Assembly: GCF_023921225.1 (NCBI RefSeq) | Contig: NZ_CP071527.1 | Location: forward strand, 1,144,501 to 1,208,500 | Direction: 5' to 3' | Origin: Legionella lytica | GTDB lineage: Bacteria > Pseudomonadota > Gammaproteobacteria > Legionellales > Legionellaceae | DNA: 64,000 nucleotides | Shown here: piece after piece, positions 1-8,707 of the stretch | How positions within the stretch are numbered: the first letter of the stretch is position 1 | Layout of the letters: every line of letters starts with the position of its first letter | Notes under the pieces: model-generated | Database searches by the model: none | Seen by the model: only the letters and a program-made list of their open reading frames with translations | Told to the model about the DNA's origin: nothing | Made by a program: the position numbers and the translations under genes

Positions 1-194
1 ACAAATCTTTGAAATGCTCTAGCTTCAGCTGTGGATTGTTTAAAAAGCACATCAAGGGCGTTAGATTGAATCCATGGGGCACCCGATAAGGCTAAGCGAT
101 AAAGCGTTTTAGGGGCTAATGATTGAGCTAGGTTTTTATTTTTTAAAGCTAAAATAAGGGCATCTCTTCCTGAGTGAAAAATGCTTGGGTTCAT
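1..194 (-). CDS. hypothetical protein, N-terminal part only (runs off the window)
   Basis: The first 64 residues of a protein read on the minus strand; the rest lies beyond the left edge. The ATG at 194 is preceded by AAAAGGA about seven bases upstream, a good ribosome binding site. I recognise no family. Its first residues (MNPSIFHSGRDAL) resemble those of the next gene (MNPGFLQSGRNAI), in the same orientation, so the two may be tandem paralogues, although similarity beyond about 13 residues is not visible. No signal peptide is seen. Function is unknown. Confidence 0.6.
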   Translation of the reverse strand, partial: MNPSIFHSGRDALILALKNKNLAQSLAPKTLYRLALSGAPWIQSNALDVLFKQSTAEARAFQRF

Positions 195-299
195 GATAAG
201 TCCTTTTATTAAAAAATTTATCATAAACTACACAAAACTCAAAATACACTCATTTAGTATTGATTAGCCGTGGTTTCAAGGCTACATGGGATCCAAGCA

Positions 300-653
300 T
301 CATAGTATCGTACACCAAGATTTCGGTTCTTGCCTCATGCAGTCCTGGCTGAACGAAGTAACCCATGATAAACAATTTAGCTGATCAATTTCAGCATAGT
401 TTCTATAGAACTCCTCTGAGTGGTAAGGGTAAACAGATAAGCCCATATCGATGAGTTCTTTCATAGGGCTTAATTGTTCTAAAGAGCACGACAAAAGATA
501 AGAGTTCAACAACTTTAGTCCGAATTGAAATGCCATTTGACTGGTATGTTGTAGGGCTAAATCGAGATGCTGTGAAAAATTGTTGCTCGCCTCTGCCCAT
601 TCTAACAAAGGACTTATTGCGTTTCTTCCTGACTGTAAAAAACCAGGATTCAT
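300..653 (-). CDS. small hypothetical protein with C-terminal CaaX-type box (CTIL)
   Basis: A 117-residue soluble protein with no signal peptide or membrane segment. Its last four residues are Cys-Thr-Ile-Leu, which fits the CaaX prenylation signal; a terminal Leu is the type normally read by host geranylgeranyltransferase I. Legionella is known to inject effectors that are lipidated by host prenyltransferases through such boxes, so this is a candidate membrane-targeted Dot/Icm substrate (inference). The N-terminal MNPxFxxSGRxAI motif is shared with the truncated gene just downstream. CAAGG lies upstream of the ATG. Catalytic function is unknown. The CaaX match could be chance, since four residues carry limited information. 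Confidence 0.6.
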   Translation of the reverse strand: MNPGFLQSGRNAISPLLEWAEASNNFSQHLDLALQHTSQMAFQFGLKLLNSYLLSCSLEQLSPMKELIDMGLSVYPYHSEEFYRNYAEIDQLNCLSWVTSFSQDCMRQEPKSWCTIL

Positions 654-874
654 AATATACCTTGTTGTTCTATTTTAATCATTCCAGCATAAATTCGTTA
701 GGTGCGGAGATTCTCTCTTTATGCTCAGCAAAGGGTTTTTAAAAATCATTGAAGTCAAAATAAAATCTTTATGGATATAATGTAGTCATTTTTTGGGAGT
801 TACTACTATACTGAAAAATATGAGCAAGGAATGCATCAGAAGTAATTATCGTGAGTTTGAAACAGGGATAGCGA

Positions 875-1438
875 ATGGAATTGACTCGGTTGAAACAGGA
901 TGTGTCTGTAAAAGACGTCGTACCGTTTAAGCCAGTTATCAAGGAAAAAACGGAGTTACATGAGACGGCGTATCCTTTATTAATTGCTTATTTACATGCG
1001 CTTCGTAAGCATAATTCGGTGCACCATAAAATCGATGAGCTTAATGAAAGTGCCTATGCTCGTCATAAATATAATTATACCTGTGAGCATAATTTATTAT
1101 TTTTTCTTCTTACCACAGAACAGTTTAAAAAGATTCGCGAACTGTTTCAAAATCACAAGGCAGAATTGGCTCGAGCATACATGGTGCTTCATTATATTAA
1201 AAAGCGAAGACACCATAAAAAAAGAGCCGCAAATCATCATTTTTTTCAGCACTTAAATACTGCCAATGATGAATTGTCTAGGTCTGAACATAAGAATGGA
1301 TCATCCAATTTAGTTACAAATCCACATTTATTTTTCCATAAACGTAGCCTTGGTGCAGCACCGCGTAACCAAGGTCTGGAATGCTTAGTGGATTCTGCAC
1401 TCCTTGATTACATTGCACTGCCTCAAGCCTATAATTGA
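875..1438 (+). CDS. hypothetical protein, basic and histidine-rich
   Basis: 187 residues with an ATG at 875 and AGGGA upstream. I recognise no domain. The middle part (about residues 55-125) is predicted helical and ends in a very basic Lys/Arg/His stretch (KKRRHHKKRAANHH). There is no signal peptide or transmembrane segment, so it should be cytoplasmic or translocated by a non-Sec route. It converges on the phospholipase-like gene, and the two stop codons are only two bases apart, so the ends of their transcripts must overlap. Codon use looks like that of the neighbours. Function is unknown. Confidence 0.6.
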   Translation: MELTRLKQDVSVKDVVPFKPVIKEKTELHETAYPLLIAYLHALRKHNSVHHKIDELNESAYARHKYNYTCEHNLLFFLLTTEQFKKIRELFQNHKAELARAYMVLHYIKKRRHHKKRAANHHFFQHLNTANDELSRSEHKNGSSNLVTNPHLFFHKRSLGAAPRNQGLECLVDSALLDYIALPQAYN

Positions 1439-1440
1439 GG

Positions 1441-3054
1441 TTACATTGCCAGAGATGGCTCAGTAGTTAGTTCCACATCCATATCTGCAGTTACTTTTCT
1501 TGCTGATGTATTTGTGGTTAATAGACTGTTCCTTCTTAAGCCCTCACTAACCGTAGCGCGGTTAGCTGGTATCTGCCAAGCTGGCTGTGTGGTAACAGGG
1601 ATTTGCACGGGTAGCACGGTTTGTGGCAACGTTTGAATTGGTGCTCTTCCGGGATTAAGCATCGTTTCTTCTTCCACAATAGTTTGCAGTTGCGCAGAGC
1701 TGAGTGGCTGGAGTTTGCCTTCGTAAAAGAAGGATAAAACGCGTAACTTAAATACCAAACTAAAAGCATCCCATTTACTTGCTATCTCGGTATAGCCATT
1801 ATTTTTCGGATCAGCAAAGGTTGCTTTCAATTGCGAAGGAGATAAGGTATTAATCTCACTTAAGTGGGTACGGCGATAAACCTTATTGTCTTCACCAAGG
1901 ATAATTAGTGGCTGAGGTTGGCGATATTTATCATCAACATCTGGCATGTGTTCCAACCCACCATATTGAGTTTGCTGTGGTATTTCGCTACCTGTAAATA
2001 CCTTATGAAGATCTTCTAATGAACTTTGCATACCCGCGATACAAGCTAATTTATTAAAATGGTTGTGGGGGGCATCAAAGTCACCATCTCCGCCAGCCAT
2101 AATGGGAGGATCTTGGGGATTTGGGGTTGGGTCATAAGGTTTTGTAGTATATACCCCGACCCGATTTAGTTCGTCATGTAGATTATTAACTAAGATATTG
2201 CCAAAGGTACCGTAGCGTTCAGGTAAAATGGCCCGTAAATCACCCACGAAAGCACCATGACCTGCTGCAAAATAGTCTGAAAAATGATGGAAGCCAAAAT
2301 ATTCCATGCTCAACGAACGTGCTTGATAGCGGTAAGATAGATCTTGTAAATTTTCGGTTGTTAAACCATTTGTATTTTCTAAGATGCCGCGAATAATATT
2401 AAATTCCTCACTATCAGATTGATAAGCGGGATTATCAGCGAGTTGTTTTAATTCATATGAGAGGCGTGCATATTGCAGAGCCAGGTGATGGCTAATGGTA
2501 TAAACACGTACTGACCATGGAGTAAAATGAGATAAGTTTCGGGTTAATATCTCACTATAATTGTTTACGCGCAAGGCAAACATCCCTTGTTGGGCGTAGG
2601 AGTTTAATGTTGAGGAAAAAGGAACATAGGTTGCGCTATTAATTGTTAAAATCGTATCGATGTTTTTTTGAGTAACATTTTCATTAGCGAATCGTTTATA
2701 AGCGCGAATAAACTTTTGAGAGTGTTCATCAGTAATGGGGAGCCTGTTTAAAAAATGTCCTAGAGTTTTACACGTGCTGTCGCTAGTAAATGCTGCTTTA
2801 CTTTGTTTAAAATCAGTAAGCATTGGTAATTCATAAACTACTTCCTTACCACCATAATAATCAGCCATGGCTAAAATGATTCCCACAGGTACATCTTTTA
2901 GATTAGTTGATATGGGCAGGCCATTCACATCAAAACCCTGAATATCTATAAGTGGAGTGCCATCGGGAGCAGATTTGACATACGGGTTATCCTTAAATAA
3001 TTCCATCCGTAGTCTCGTCGCATTACCTACTTCAATATGTTCACCTGTTTCCAT
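1441..3054 (-). CDS. putative zinc-dependent phospholipase C-like protein (PlcA/PlcB/PlcC-type), possible Dot/Icm effector
   Basis: 537 residues with AAGGAG ahead of the ATG at 3054. The motif HHFSDYFAAGH (about residues 254-264) has the HxxxD...GH pattern of the bacterial phosphatidylcholine-specific phospholipase C family, to which the Legionella PlcA, PlcB and PlcC/CegC1 enzymes belong. A segment near residue 60 (ILAMADYYGG) and one near 185 (HFTPWSVRVYTISHH) fit the same family. Such enzymes hydrolyse phospholipids to diacylglycerol and a phospho-headgroup. No signal peptide is visible, which resembles the translocated member CegC1 rather than the Sec/type II-secreted ones. The C-terminal 100 residues are Pro/Thr/Gln-rich and end in an acidic tail, a plausible Dot/Icm signal region. 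Family assignment is from motifs recalled, not a search. Confidence 0.6.
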   Translation of the reverse strand: METGEHIEVGNATRLRMELFKDNPYVKSAPDGTPLIDIQGFDVNGLPISTNLKDVPVGIILAMADYYGGKEVVYELPMLTDFKQSKAAFTSDSTCKTLGHFLNRLPITDEHSQKFIRAYKRFANENVTQKNIDTILTINSATYVPFSSTLNSYAQQGMFALRVNNYSEILTRNLSHFTPWSVRVYTISHHLALQYARLSYELKQLADNPAYQSDSEEFNIIRGILENTNGLTTENLQDLSYRYQARSLSMEYFGFHHFSDYFAAGHGAFVGDLRAILPERYGTFGNILVNNLHDELNRVGVYTTKPYDPTPNPQDPPIMAGGDGDFDAPHNHFNKLACIAGMQSSLEDLHKVFTGSEIPQQTQYGGLEHMPDVDDKYRQPQPLIILGEDNKVYRRTHLSEINTLSPSQLKATFADPKNNGYTEIASKWDAFSLVFKLRVLSFFYEGKLQPLSSAQLQTIVEEETMLNPGRAPIQTLPQTVLPVQIPVTTQPAWQIPANRATVSEGLRRNSLLTTNTSARKVTADMDVELTTEPSLAM

Positions 3055-3203
3055 AGTAGCAATCTCCTTATTGTGTCTATTTCTTCTTCAAAATACCGTA
3101 CTTTTCGGGCAATTGCTATCGTAATGGAACAAACAAACCAAAAGTACTTCATTGTGAAATGAAGTACTTGGAAAATCTTGATTGTTTTGCGGCTGTGAAC
3201 GTT

Positions 3204-3235
3204 GGCCCCCTTCCTTCTAAAGGTGAAGGAGGGGC
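3204..3235 (-). terminator. imperfect hairpin, probable terminator of the sterol reductase gene
   Basis: A pyrimidine-rich arm (GCCCCCTTCCTTC) faces a matching purine arm (GAAGGAGGGGC) across a short loop. It sits between the end of the sterol reductase gene and the start of the phospholipase-like gene, both on the minus strand. No clear T-run follows. Confidence 0.4.
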
Positions 3236-3260
3236 TATTGAAATAAAACGGAGGAGTGTA

Positions 3261-4556
3261 TCAAATCAAAAACGGAACGATTTTGTATGGAACCAACTCA
3301 CAATATTTACTCCAATAATGACCGTATTTCTCAGAGCATCGTTGATCATCACGAAAAGCACGATCGACTAAAAGAACGGTTAGAAAACAAATATAGAAGT
3401 AGGGAGAGAAATTTTCAAATAAAGCAGGCACCGACCAAAAGAATGTACCAGCAAGTTCGGGAATGTAGTGAAAATGCCGCGCAACACCCCACCAGCCTGA
3501 AGCGAGTAATATCGTTTGTTTTTTATCGCCCTCAGTGGTTTGGTAATGAGCCACTAAAGTAACCGGTTTTTTACCCCAAACTTTACAATCGCCATCAGTT
3601 GCTCGAGTTACTAATCGTTGCTTGTCTGCAAGATAATTAATAATAATTCCGGCTGCGCCTAAAATGAAGAAGGTGGCAGCTAACCAAGGGCTTAGTTGAA
3701 TTGGGTGTAATACTAAGTACATGCTTGGCGAGGTGTAGATACAAGGAACCCAAACCAGACAACCCCAGCAAATATAAAAACCAGCACGATCGTGCATGAT
3801 GTCTAGAGAGCGTAAATAACCTTTTTCCCAGAGGTAGAATTTGCCTAAATAGATGAACTGTAAGGCTACAGAGACCAGCATGGAATTTGATATGCCACTT
3901 AATTCACTTTGTTTAGCACAGTAAGAAATCAGGAATAATCCCCAGCTCATCATACCGAAACGGCAGGTAATAAATTTCTTAATGCTAAAACCTAGCACTT
4001 TTGGATAAAGCTCGGTACCCCAGTAGTAGTCAAATATAAAGTTATTAGTAATACCTGAATCGGTGCTTGATGGAGCAAAACGTCCTTTAAGGTATAAGAA
4101 CAGACAGAAGACAAGGCTGAAAATGTTTAATGCGCCGAATAGGGCTCCCAAATTATCGTAGAGAATGGTTGCTGGGAATAAATGTAAACCAAAACTGGCC
4201 ACACAAAAAAGCCCCATGGTGGTAATAAAGGCTAAGGGACCATTTTCTTTATAGGTAGGCACATTTCCTTTAGGAGTAATCGGGCCATCAAATGCTTTAC
4301 CTGGTAGTAAACGCATTAATGCTAATTGAAAAATGATGAAGGAAAAAATAAGTTTCCAGGCTGTGGCTGATCCCCAAAAATAAGGTTGCCAGACGTTGTA
4401 GATGGTTTGAAAAAAACCTTGCTCATTCATCAGGCTCCACAGTGCTGATAACGAGCCTTTAAGTTCAGTATTGGTATACCACATTAACATGACAAAAATA
4501 GGGCAGGTAAGAATTAACAACAAAGGCCCTAGGGTATTCCGAATTTTAAAATACAT
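3261..4556 (-). CDS. sterol reductase, ERG4/ERG24 family (7-dehydrocholesterol reductase-like)
   Basis: A 431-residue polytopic membrane protein with about nine or ten hydrophobic segments. The C-terminal third carries the family signatures: ASGWWGVARHFHY (about residue 352) and RAFRDDQRCSEKYGHYWSKY close to the end, followed by VPYKIVPFLI. These match eukaryotic 7-dehydrocholesterol and delta(14)/C24(28) sterol reductases, which use NADPH to reduce sterol double bonds in the endoplasmic reticulum. Legionellae make no sterols as far as is known, so the substrate is presumably a host sterol or another isoprenoid (inference). A similar gene occurs in Coxiella, so transfer from a eukaryotic host is likely. 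It is divergent from sodC and shares a 93-base upstream region with it. Confidence 0.9.
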   Translation of the reverse strand: MYFKIRNTLGPLLLILTCPIFVMLMWYTNTELKGSLSALWSLMNEQGFFQTIYNVWQPYFWGSATAWKLIFSFIIFQLALMRLLPGKAFDGPITPKGNVPTYKENGPLAFITTMGLFCVASFGLHLFPATILYDNLGALFGALNIFSLVFCLFLYLKGRFAPSSTDSGITNNFIFDYYWGTELYPKVLGFSIKKFITCRFGMMSWGLFLISYCAKQSELSGISNSMLVSVALQFIYLGKFYLWEKGYLRSLDIMHDRAGFYICWGCLVWVPCIYTSPSMYLVLHPIQLSPWLAATFFILGAAGIIINYLADKQRLVTRATDGDCKVWGKKPVTLVAHYQTTEGDKKQTILLASGWWGVARHFHYIPELAGTFFWSVPALFENFSPYFYICFLTVLLVDRAFRDDQRCSEKYGHYWSKYCELVPYKIVPFLI

Positions 4557-4649
4557 ATGCGTCCCTACATTAGTTATGGAGGGATAAGCGTATCATAATA
4601 GAGGAATTTTAGGCTACAATTTATGGCGTTAACTTTTTAAGGATAGCTT

Positions 4650-5150
4650 ATGAACAAAATTAAATATAAAGGAGTATTCGCTCTAGGATTTCTTGCTTTG
4701 TTGGGATCATCGATAAGCCAAGCAGCTACGGTAATTAGTGAGGTAACTAATACGGCCGGTGCGGCATTAGGGACAATTACTTTTGAAGACAGTAAATTTG
4801 GTTTATTAGTTAAGCCCCAGCTCTCTGGCCTTCCGGCGGGACCTCGTGGTTTTCATATTCATCAACATCCTGATTGTGGCGATCATGCAATGAAGGCGGG
4901 TGGGCATTTAGATCCCGCAGGAACCAATAGCCATCAGGGTCCTTATGGCCAAGGTCATTTAGGTGATTTGCCGGTATTGGTGGTTGATAGTAAAGGCATG
5001 GCCAATACACCTACTTTAGCGCCTCGTTTAACCACAAAAGATATTCAAGGTCACTCCGTTATGATTCATGAGGGTGGAGATAATTACAGTGATAATCCTG
5101 CTTTAGGTGGCGGGGGCGCTCGTATTGCTTGTGGTAAAATTTCTGGGTAG
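4650..5150 (+). CDS. sodC: periplasmic superoxide dismutase [Cu-Zn]
   Basis: 166 residues, starting with a Sec signal peptide (cleavage probably after SQA, residue 25). The enzyme converts superoxide to oxygen and peroxide in the periplasm. Copper/zinc ligand motifs are all present: GFHIHQH, the Zn loop with GGHLDP and GQGHLGDLP, and the GHSVMIHEGGDNY segment. The two Cys of the conserved disulphide are in HPDCGDH and ARIACGKI. Length and order match bacterial SodC. AAGGA precedes the ATG. The gene ends at a strong hairpin shared with the convergent amt gene. A role against the phagocyte oxidative burst is known for Legionella SodC. Confidence 0.96.
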   Translation: MNKIKYKGVFALGFLALLGSSISQAATVISEVTNTAGAALGTITFEDSKFGLLVKPQLSGLPAGPRGFHIHQHPDCGDHAMKAGGHLDPAGTNSHQGPYGQGHLGDLPVLVVDSKGMANTPTLAPRLTTKDIQGHSVMIHEGGDNYSDNPALGGGGARIACGKISG

Positions 5151-5215
5151 TGGTCTGCTTAATTGTGCCAATTTAAAGAATGTAGTTTTTGGGAATCGAA
5201 ACTTCTCATCCATTC

Positions 5216-5247
5216 CCGAATTCTCGCGGCTAAGGGCGAGAATTCGG
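5216..5247. terminator. perfect 12-bp hairpin between convergent sodC and amt
   Basis: CCGAATTCTCGC is followed by an 8-base loop and its exact complement. It lies between the stop codons of two convergent genes, so it probably terminates both. No long T-run is present on either side, so folding strength must do most of the work. Confidence 0.6.
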
Positions 5248-5257
5248 TTCGTGCAGC

Positions 5258-6523
5258 TTATGTCGAGCCTCTACGTTTTAATGCTTTACTCGAAGTACTT
5301 TCAACAGAGGAGTGATCATAAGCAGACTCCCCATGTTCAATAATGTCAGTGCCTTGAATTTCTTCTTTTGGACTAGTACGGATGTTCATGATGCTTTTTA
5401 ATAAAAATAAAATTAATGCTGTACCTGCCACTGAAATCGCAATGGCGACTAAAACCGCAATCAGCTGATGCCACAACAGCATATAATTTCCTGCAAGCAA
5501 TCCATCTTTGCCCGCTGGATTTACTACGGAGGTGGCAAAAACGCCTGTTAATAATGCCCCCACAACTCCAGCAACTCCATGACAGGCAAACACATCTGCT
5601 GTGTCATCGATTTTTTTGATGTTATTTATATATAACAAAACGAGTTGGGTTGTAATCGCACTGAGGCTGCCAATCGCAATAGCACCCATTGGGGTAACGA
5701 AGCCGCAAGCGGGGGTAATGGCAACTAAACCAATTACGGCTGCAGCAGAAGCACCTACTGCGGAAGGCCGAGCTTTTCTTATCCAGGTGAGTAAGGTCCA
5801 TGATGTAACGGATGCACTTGCGCCAAGCATGGTAGTAATGGCTGCATTAATCGCAATTCCATCAGCAGCTAAGGCTGAACCTGCATTAAAACCAAACCAA
5901 CCAAACCAGAGTAATGATGCACCAAGCACTACAAAAGGGATATTATGGGGTTTGTCTTTGTGGTGTAATGACTTAAGTCGGGGGCCCAAAAATAAAGCGG
6001 CAACTAACGCTGAGAAACCAGCACTGATATGGACGACCACGCCACCGGCAAAATCAATAGCCCCAATTTGTGCTAACCAACCGTTAGGCCCCCAAACCCA
6101 ATGTGCGAGGGGAACATAAACGAACAAACTCCATAAGCTGACAAATAAAAAATAGGCAGCAAATTTCATGCGCCCAACAAATGCTCCGGAGATAATGGCA
6201 GGAGAGATGATTGCAAACATCATTTGAAATAACATAAAGAGGGGAGGTGGAATACTGCCATCGGTTGGATGAGCATCAACTAGATGGGACAGGCCAAAAT
6301 AGGTTAAGCCCCCAATCCATTGGTTATGCTCACTAAAGACTAGCGAATATCCTAGAATGGCCCAGATTAAAGGGATAATGGCTAGACAAATAAAGCTCAT
6401 TTTAATTGTATTCAATACATTTCTTTCGGGGACTAGTCCAGAATAAAAGAATGCTAATCCTGGAGTCATGAGCATGACTAAAGCACAAGAAATTAACATC
6501 CAGGCGATGTGACCAGTATTCAT
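5258..6523 (-). CDS. amt: ammonium transporter, Amt/MEP/Rh family
   Basis: 421 residues with eleven hydrophobic segments. The family signature is DFAGGVVVHISAG (about residue 158), and the pore histidine segments appear at GASLLWFGWFGFNAG and CHGVAGVVGALLTG. It carries ammonium across the inner membrane. AAGG precedes the ATG. There is no glnK gene next to it, although Amt proteins are usually paired with a PII protein, so control by PII would have to come from elsewhere. The cytoplasmic tail after the last helix is Ser-rich and ends KRRGST. The N-terminus starts directly with the first helix, without an obvious cleaved signal. Confidence 0.93.
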   Translation of the reverse strand: MNTGHIAWMLISCALVMLMTPGLAFFYSGLVPERNVLNTIKMSFICLAIIPLIWAILGYSLVFSEHNQWIGGLTYFGLSHLVDAHPTDGSIPPPLFMLFQMMFAIISPAIISGAFVGRMKFAAYFLFVSLWSLFVYVPLAHWVWGPNGWLAQIGAIDFAGGVVVHISAGFSALVAALFLGPRLKSLHHKDKPHNIPFVVLGASLLWFGWFGFNAGSALAADGIAINAAITTMLGASASVTSWTLLTWIRKARPSAVGASAAAVIGLVAITPACGFVTPMGAIAIGSLSAITTQLVLLYINNIKKIDDTADVFACHGVAGVVGALLTGVFATSVVNPAGKDGLLAGNYMLLWHQLIAVLVAIAISVAGTALILFLLKSIMNIRTSPKEEIQGTDIIEHGESAYDHSSVESTSSKALKRRGST

Positions 6524-6658
6524 AATTTACCTTGAAAAATCAGCGGTAAGAATCAACTCACGCCCAGACAAGTGAAAATTGAACAACTATTGATCAATAT
6601 AGACTAATAATTTAGTTTTACCATTTTTTTTAAGCCTGATTGCATGCGCGTAGTTAAG

Positions 6659-6742
6659 GAATTCGCCGCGCTCATGGTGCATCCAGGCTACATTAAAATT
6701 GTCTGGATGTTAAAAGTAGCCTGGATGCAGCGCAGCGAATTC
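6659..6742. repeat. long imperfect inverted repeat, REP/MITE-like
   Basis: The left arm (6659-6691) and right arm (6716-6742) are complementary except for one mismatch and a short insertion in the left arm. Both outer ends are GAATTC and the inner ends pair as CATCCAGGCTAC/GTAGCCTGGATG. It lies in the 280-base gap between amt and the DUF2269 gene, all on the minus strand. Fragments of the same sequence (GAATTCGCTG, GCGCTGCAT) appear again near 16725-16770, suggesting a dispersed family. Confidence 0.65.
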
Positions 6743-6802
6743 TTCTGTTTTTTCTTAAGTAAGTGCCATTAGTTGCTTGCAACCAGGATCCATTTATTCG
6801 CC

Positions 6803-7273
6803 TTAAAATCCGGCAGGTTTATTCGTCATTAAATAAAAAACAATAATCAAACTAATAAATGCAGGCCAGCCTAAGCAAAACCAATACTTAAAATAACGAT
6901 AATAAATTGGAGGGAGTACGGTTTTATTCTCTTCTGCTTTAACAGCAAAATCCCGCATTTTAATCTGCAGATACACAACAGGGAACCAACAACAAGCAGC
7001 AATCACATACCCAATAATGGAACCCATAACCCATAAAGAGGTCCATGCATAACCCGCTAAATAAACCATCCATAAGCCAGTGAGGGGTTGGAGGAACCCT
7101 GATGTTCCTGTAAAAATCCAATCGGCTAAAACCACGTAACGTGTGGTCGCAGCGATCACTTGGGTGTTTCCTGTGCGATGACCATAGAGCATTGTGCAGG
7201 CAGTGCCTATGCCAGTACCAAAAAGTATGGTCGAACTCAAAACATGAATGAATTTAAGCCAAAAATAAAGCAT
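6803..7273 (-). CDS. DUF2269-type integral membrane protein
   Basis: 156 residues with four hydrophobic segments (about 5-27, 50-70, 80-105 and 130-150). The opening FWLKFIHVLSSTILFGTGIG is typical of the DUF2269 family of small inner-membrane proteins, whose function is not known. Its ATG overlaps the TAA stop of the SDR/DoxX gene, so the two are translated as a coupled operon. DUF2269 genes are often found next to epimerase/DoxX genes in other proteobacteria (from memory), which supports a joint role in the membrane, possibly in a redox or quinone-linked step (inference). Confidence 0.8.
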   Translation of the reverse strand: MLYFWLKFIHVLSSTILFGTGIGTACTMLYGHRTGNTQVIAATTRYVVLADWIFTGTSGFLQPLTGLWMVYLAGYAWTSLWVMGSIIGYVIAACCWFPVVYLQIKMRDFAVKAEENKTVLPPIYYRYFKYWFCLGWPAFISLIIVFYLMTNKPAGF

Positions 7274-8568
7274 TATCGATCAGACTCCAAAGACATAGAA
7301 ACCAATATAGCTGCCAATAGTGGAATGTTTTTTGCCAATGGAGCAAAAGGTTCAAACCATAACGAGGGCAGCTTCCACGTAAGTATGACACTATAGCTTA
7401 TTATCAATATAATTTGTAAGAGTCCTACTTTCGTGGATTTGGAATACAAGACTGCTATACCTAGTGCCGCATCAAGAATGCTCGCCCCATAAAAGAGAAT
7501 GGGTTGCCAAAATGCGCTGACACCAATTTGTGCCAATAGTTCATAAGATGAGGCTCGAGGATAAATAAATAAACAACAAAAGGCTGTAAATAACCAAATA
7601 AAGGCAATGCTAAATTTTAGTAGTGGCTTGAGAAAGTAAAGTCGCGAATGCCAACGATCTTGTATTGAGCTGGGATGGCTATAGAGACCAGCAGTGAACT
7701 CTCTTGGGGTAAAACCAATATGCTCGTGAAACTTTTGTGTTTCTTCATTACTGGTCACATTGTTTTGAAACAGTAATTTATATGAGTTGGTATTAAAAAT
7801 AGAGTAGGGGATGCGATCACCAATTAAGGCTCCCAAACGAATTAATTTTAAAGGAATATGAACTAATTTAGTTTTTGAAAAACCTAACCAAGTACGCATC
7901 TGAGTTAAAAGCTTAGCTAAGTTAATGCGTTTCGCACTTACGGCATTTAAGATCAAATTGTGGTCTAAGGGTTGTTCCATCAGTCTGACGACGGCCTTTG
8001 ATAAATCGTCTAGATAAATGGGTTGAAATTCTTGATTGCCTTTATCGGGTACGGGAGTAATCCAAGGAAGTCCTGCTAAGCCTCGAAATAAGGAAGAACC
8101 ACCGTAGGAGCCACGCCCATAAACCAAAGAAGGTCGTAAAATAATTGATGGGATCGGCAGTGTTTGTAAATAATCGTCAGCAGCTTTCTTACTGGTTGCA
8201 TAAACCACATCTGATTGCTCAATACCCAAAGCAGAAATTTGTATAATCTTTTTGGCCCCAGCACTCACGCAAGCATCGAATAAGGCACGAGGAGTATGAT
8301 AGTGAATCGCCCAGGTTACTTGATCATTAGGATGGTAAAGGATTCCGACACTATTAATTAGTACATCAATATTACTTAAGCGTTCACTCCAAAGTGTACT
8401 GGATTGATCGTGAATAAAATCACAAGGAATGATGGTTGCTGTTGGAAATAAATTTTGAGTATAGGCAATATCACGGACACAGCAGGTAACTTGATGCCCC
8501 GCGGCAATTAAATCGGTAACAATTTGGGAAGCAATAAATCCTGAGGCACCAGTAACCAATACATTCAT
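7273..8568 (-). CDS. NAD(P)-dependent epimerase/dehydratase-like SDR protein with DoxX-like membrane tail
   Basis: 431 residues in two parts. Residues 1-300 form an extended/atypical SDR with the nucleotide-binding motif GASGFIAS near the start; the active-site Tyr/Lys are not canonical (a VVYATSKKAADDY segment carries Tyr and Lys). Residues 305-431 hold four hydrophobic helices of the DoxX-like kind (IGVSAFWQPILFYGASILDA). AAGGAGAG precedes the ATG. It is the first gene of an operon with the DUF2269 protein. Similar fusions are annotated as nucleotide-sugar epimerases or NADH:ubiquinone subunit-like proteins; the substrate cannot be told from the sequence. Confidence 0.8.
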   Translation of the reverse strand: MNVLVTGASGFIASQIVTDLIAAGHQVTCCVRDIAYTQNLFPTATIIPCDFIHDQSSTLWSERLSNIDVLINSVGILYHPNDQVTWAIHYHTPRALFDACVSAGAKKIIQISALGIEQSDVVYATSKKAADDYLQTLPIPSIILRPSLVYGRGSYGGSSLFRGLAGLPWITPVPDKGNQEFQPIYLDDLSKAVVRLMEQPLDHNLILNAVSAKRINLAKLLTQMRTWLGFSKTKLVHIPLKLIRLGALIGDRIPYSIFNTNSYKLLFQNNVTSNEETQKFHEHIGFTPREFTAGLYSHPSSIQDRWHSRLYFLKPLLKFSIAFIWLFTAFCCLFIYPRASSYELLAQIGVSAFWQPILFYGASILDAALGIAVLYSKSTKVGLLQIILIISYSVILTWKLPSLWFEPFAPLAKNIPLLAAILVSMSLESDR

Positions 8569-8707
8569 CGTTTCTCTCCTTGGACTATAAAAAAGTAGAG
8601 TATATACAGCAACAGTTAAGAAATATATCTTATGATTTGGTAGCTAACGGATCAGAGATGGTCTATGCTCAGTTAAGAATAATTATTAATCAAAGGAGTG
8701 ATACATC

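Noticed and set aside
5601..6119. 172-codon plus-strand ORF
   Set aside because: It lies completely inside amt on the opposite strand, which has all the family motifs.
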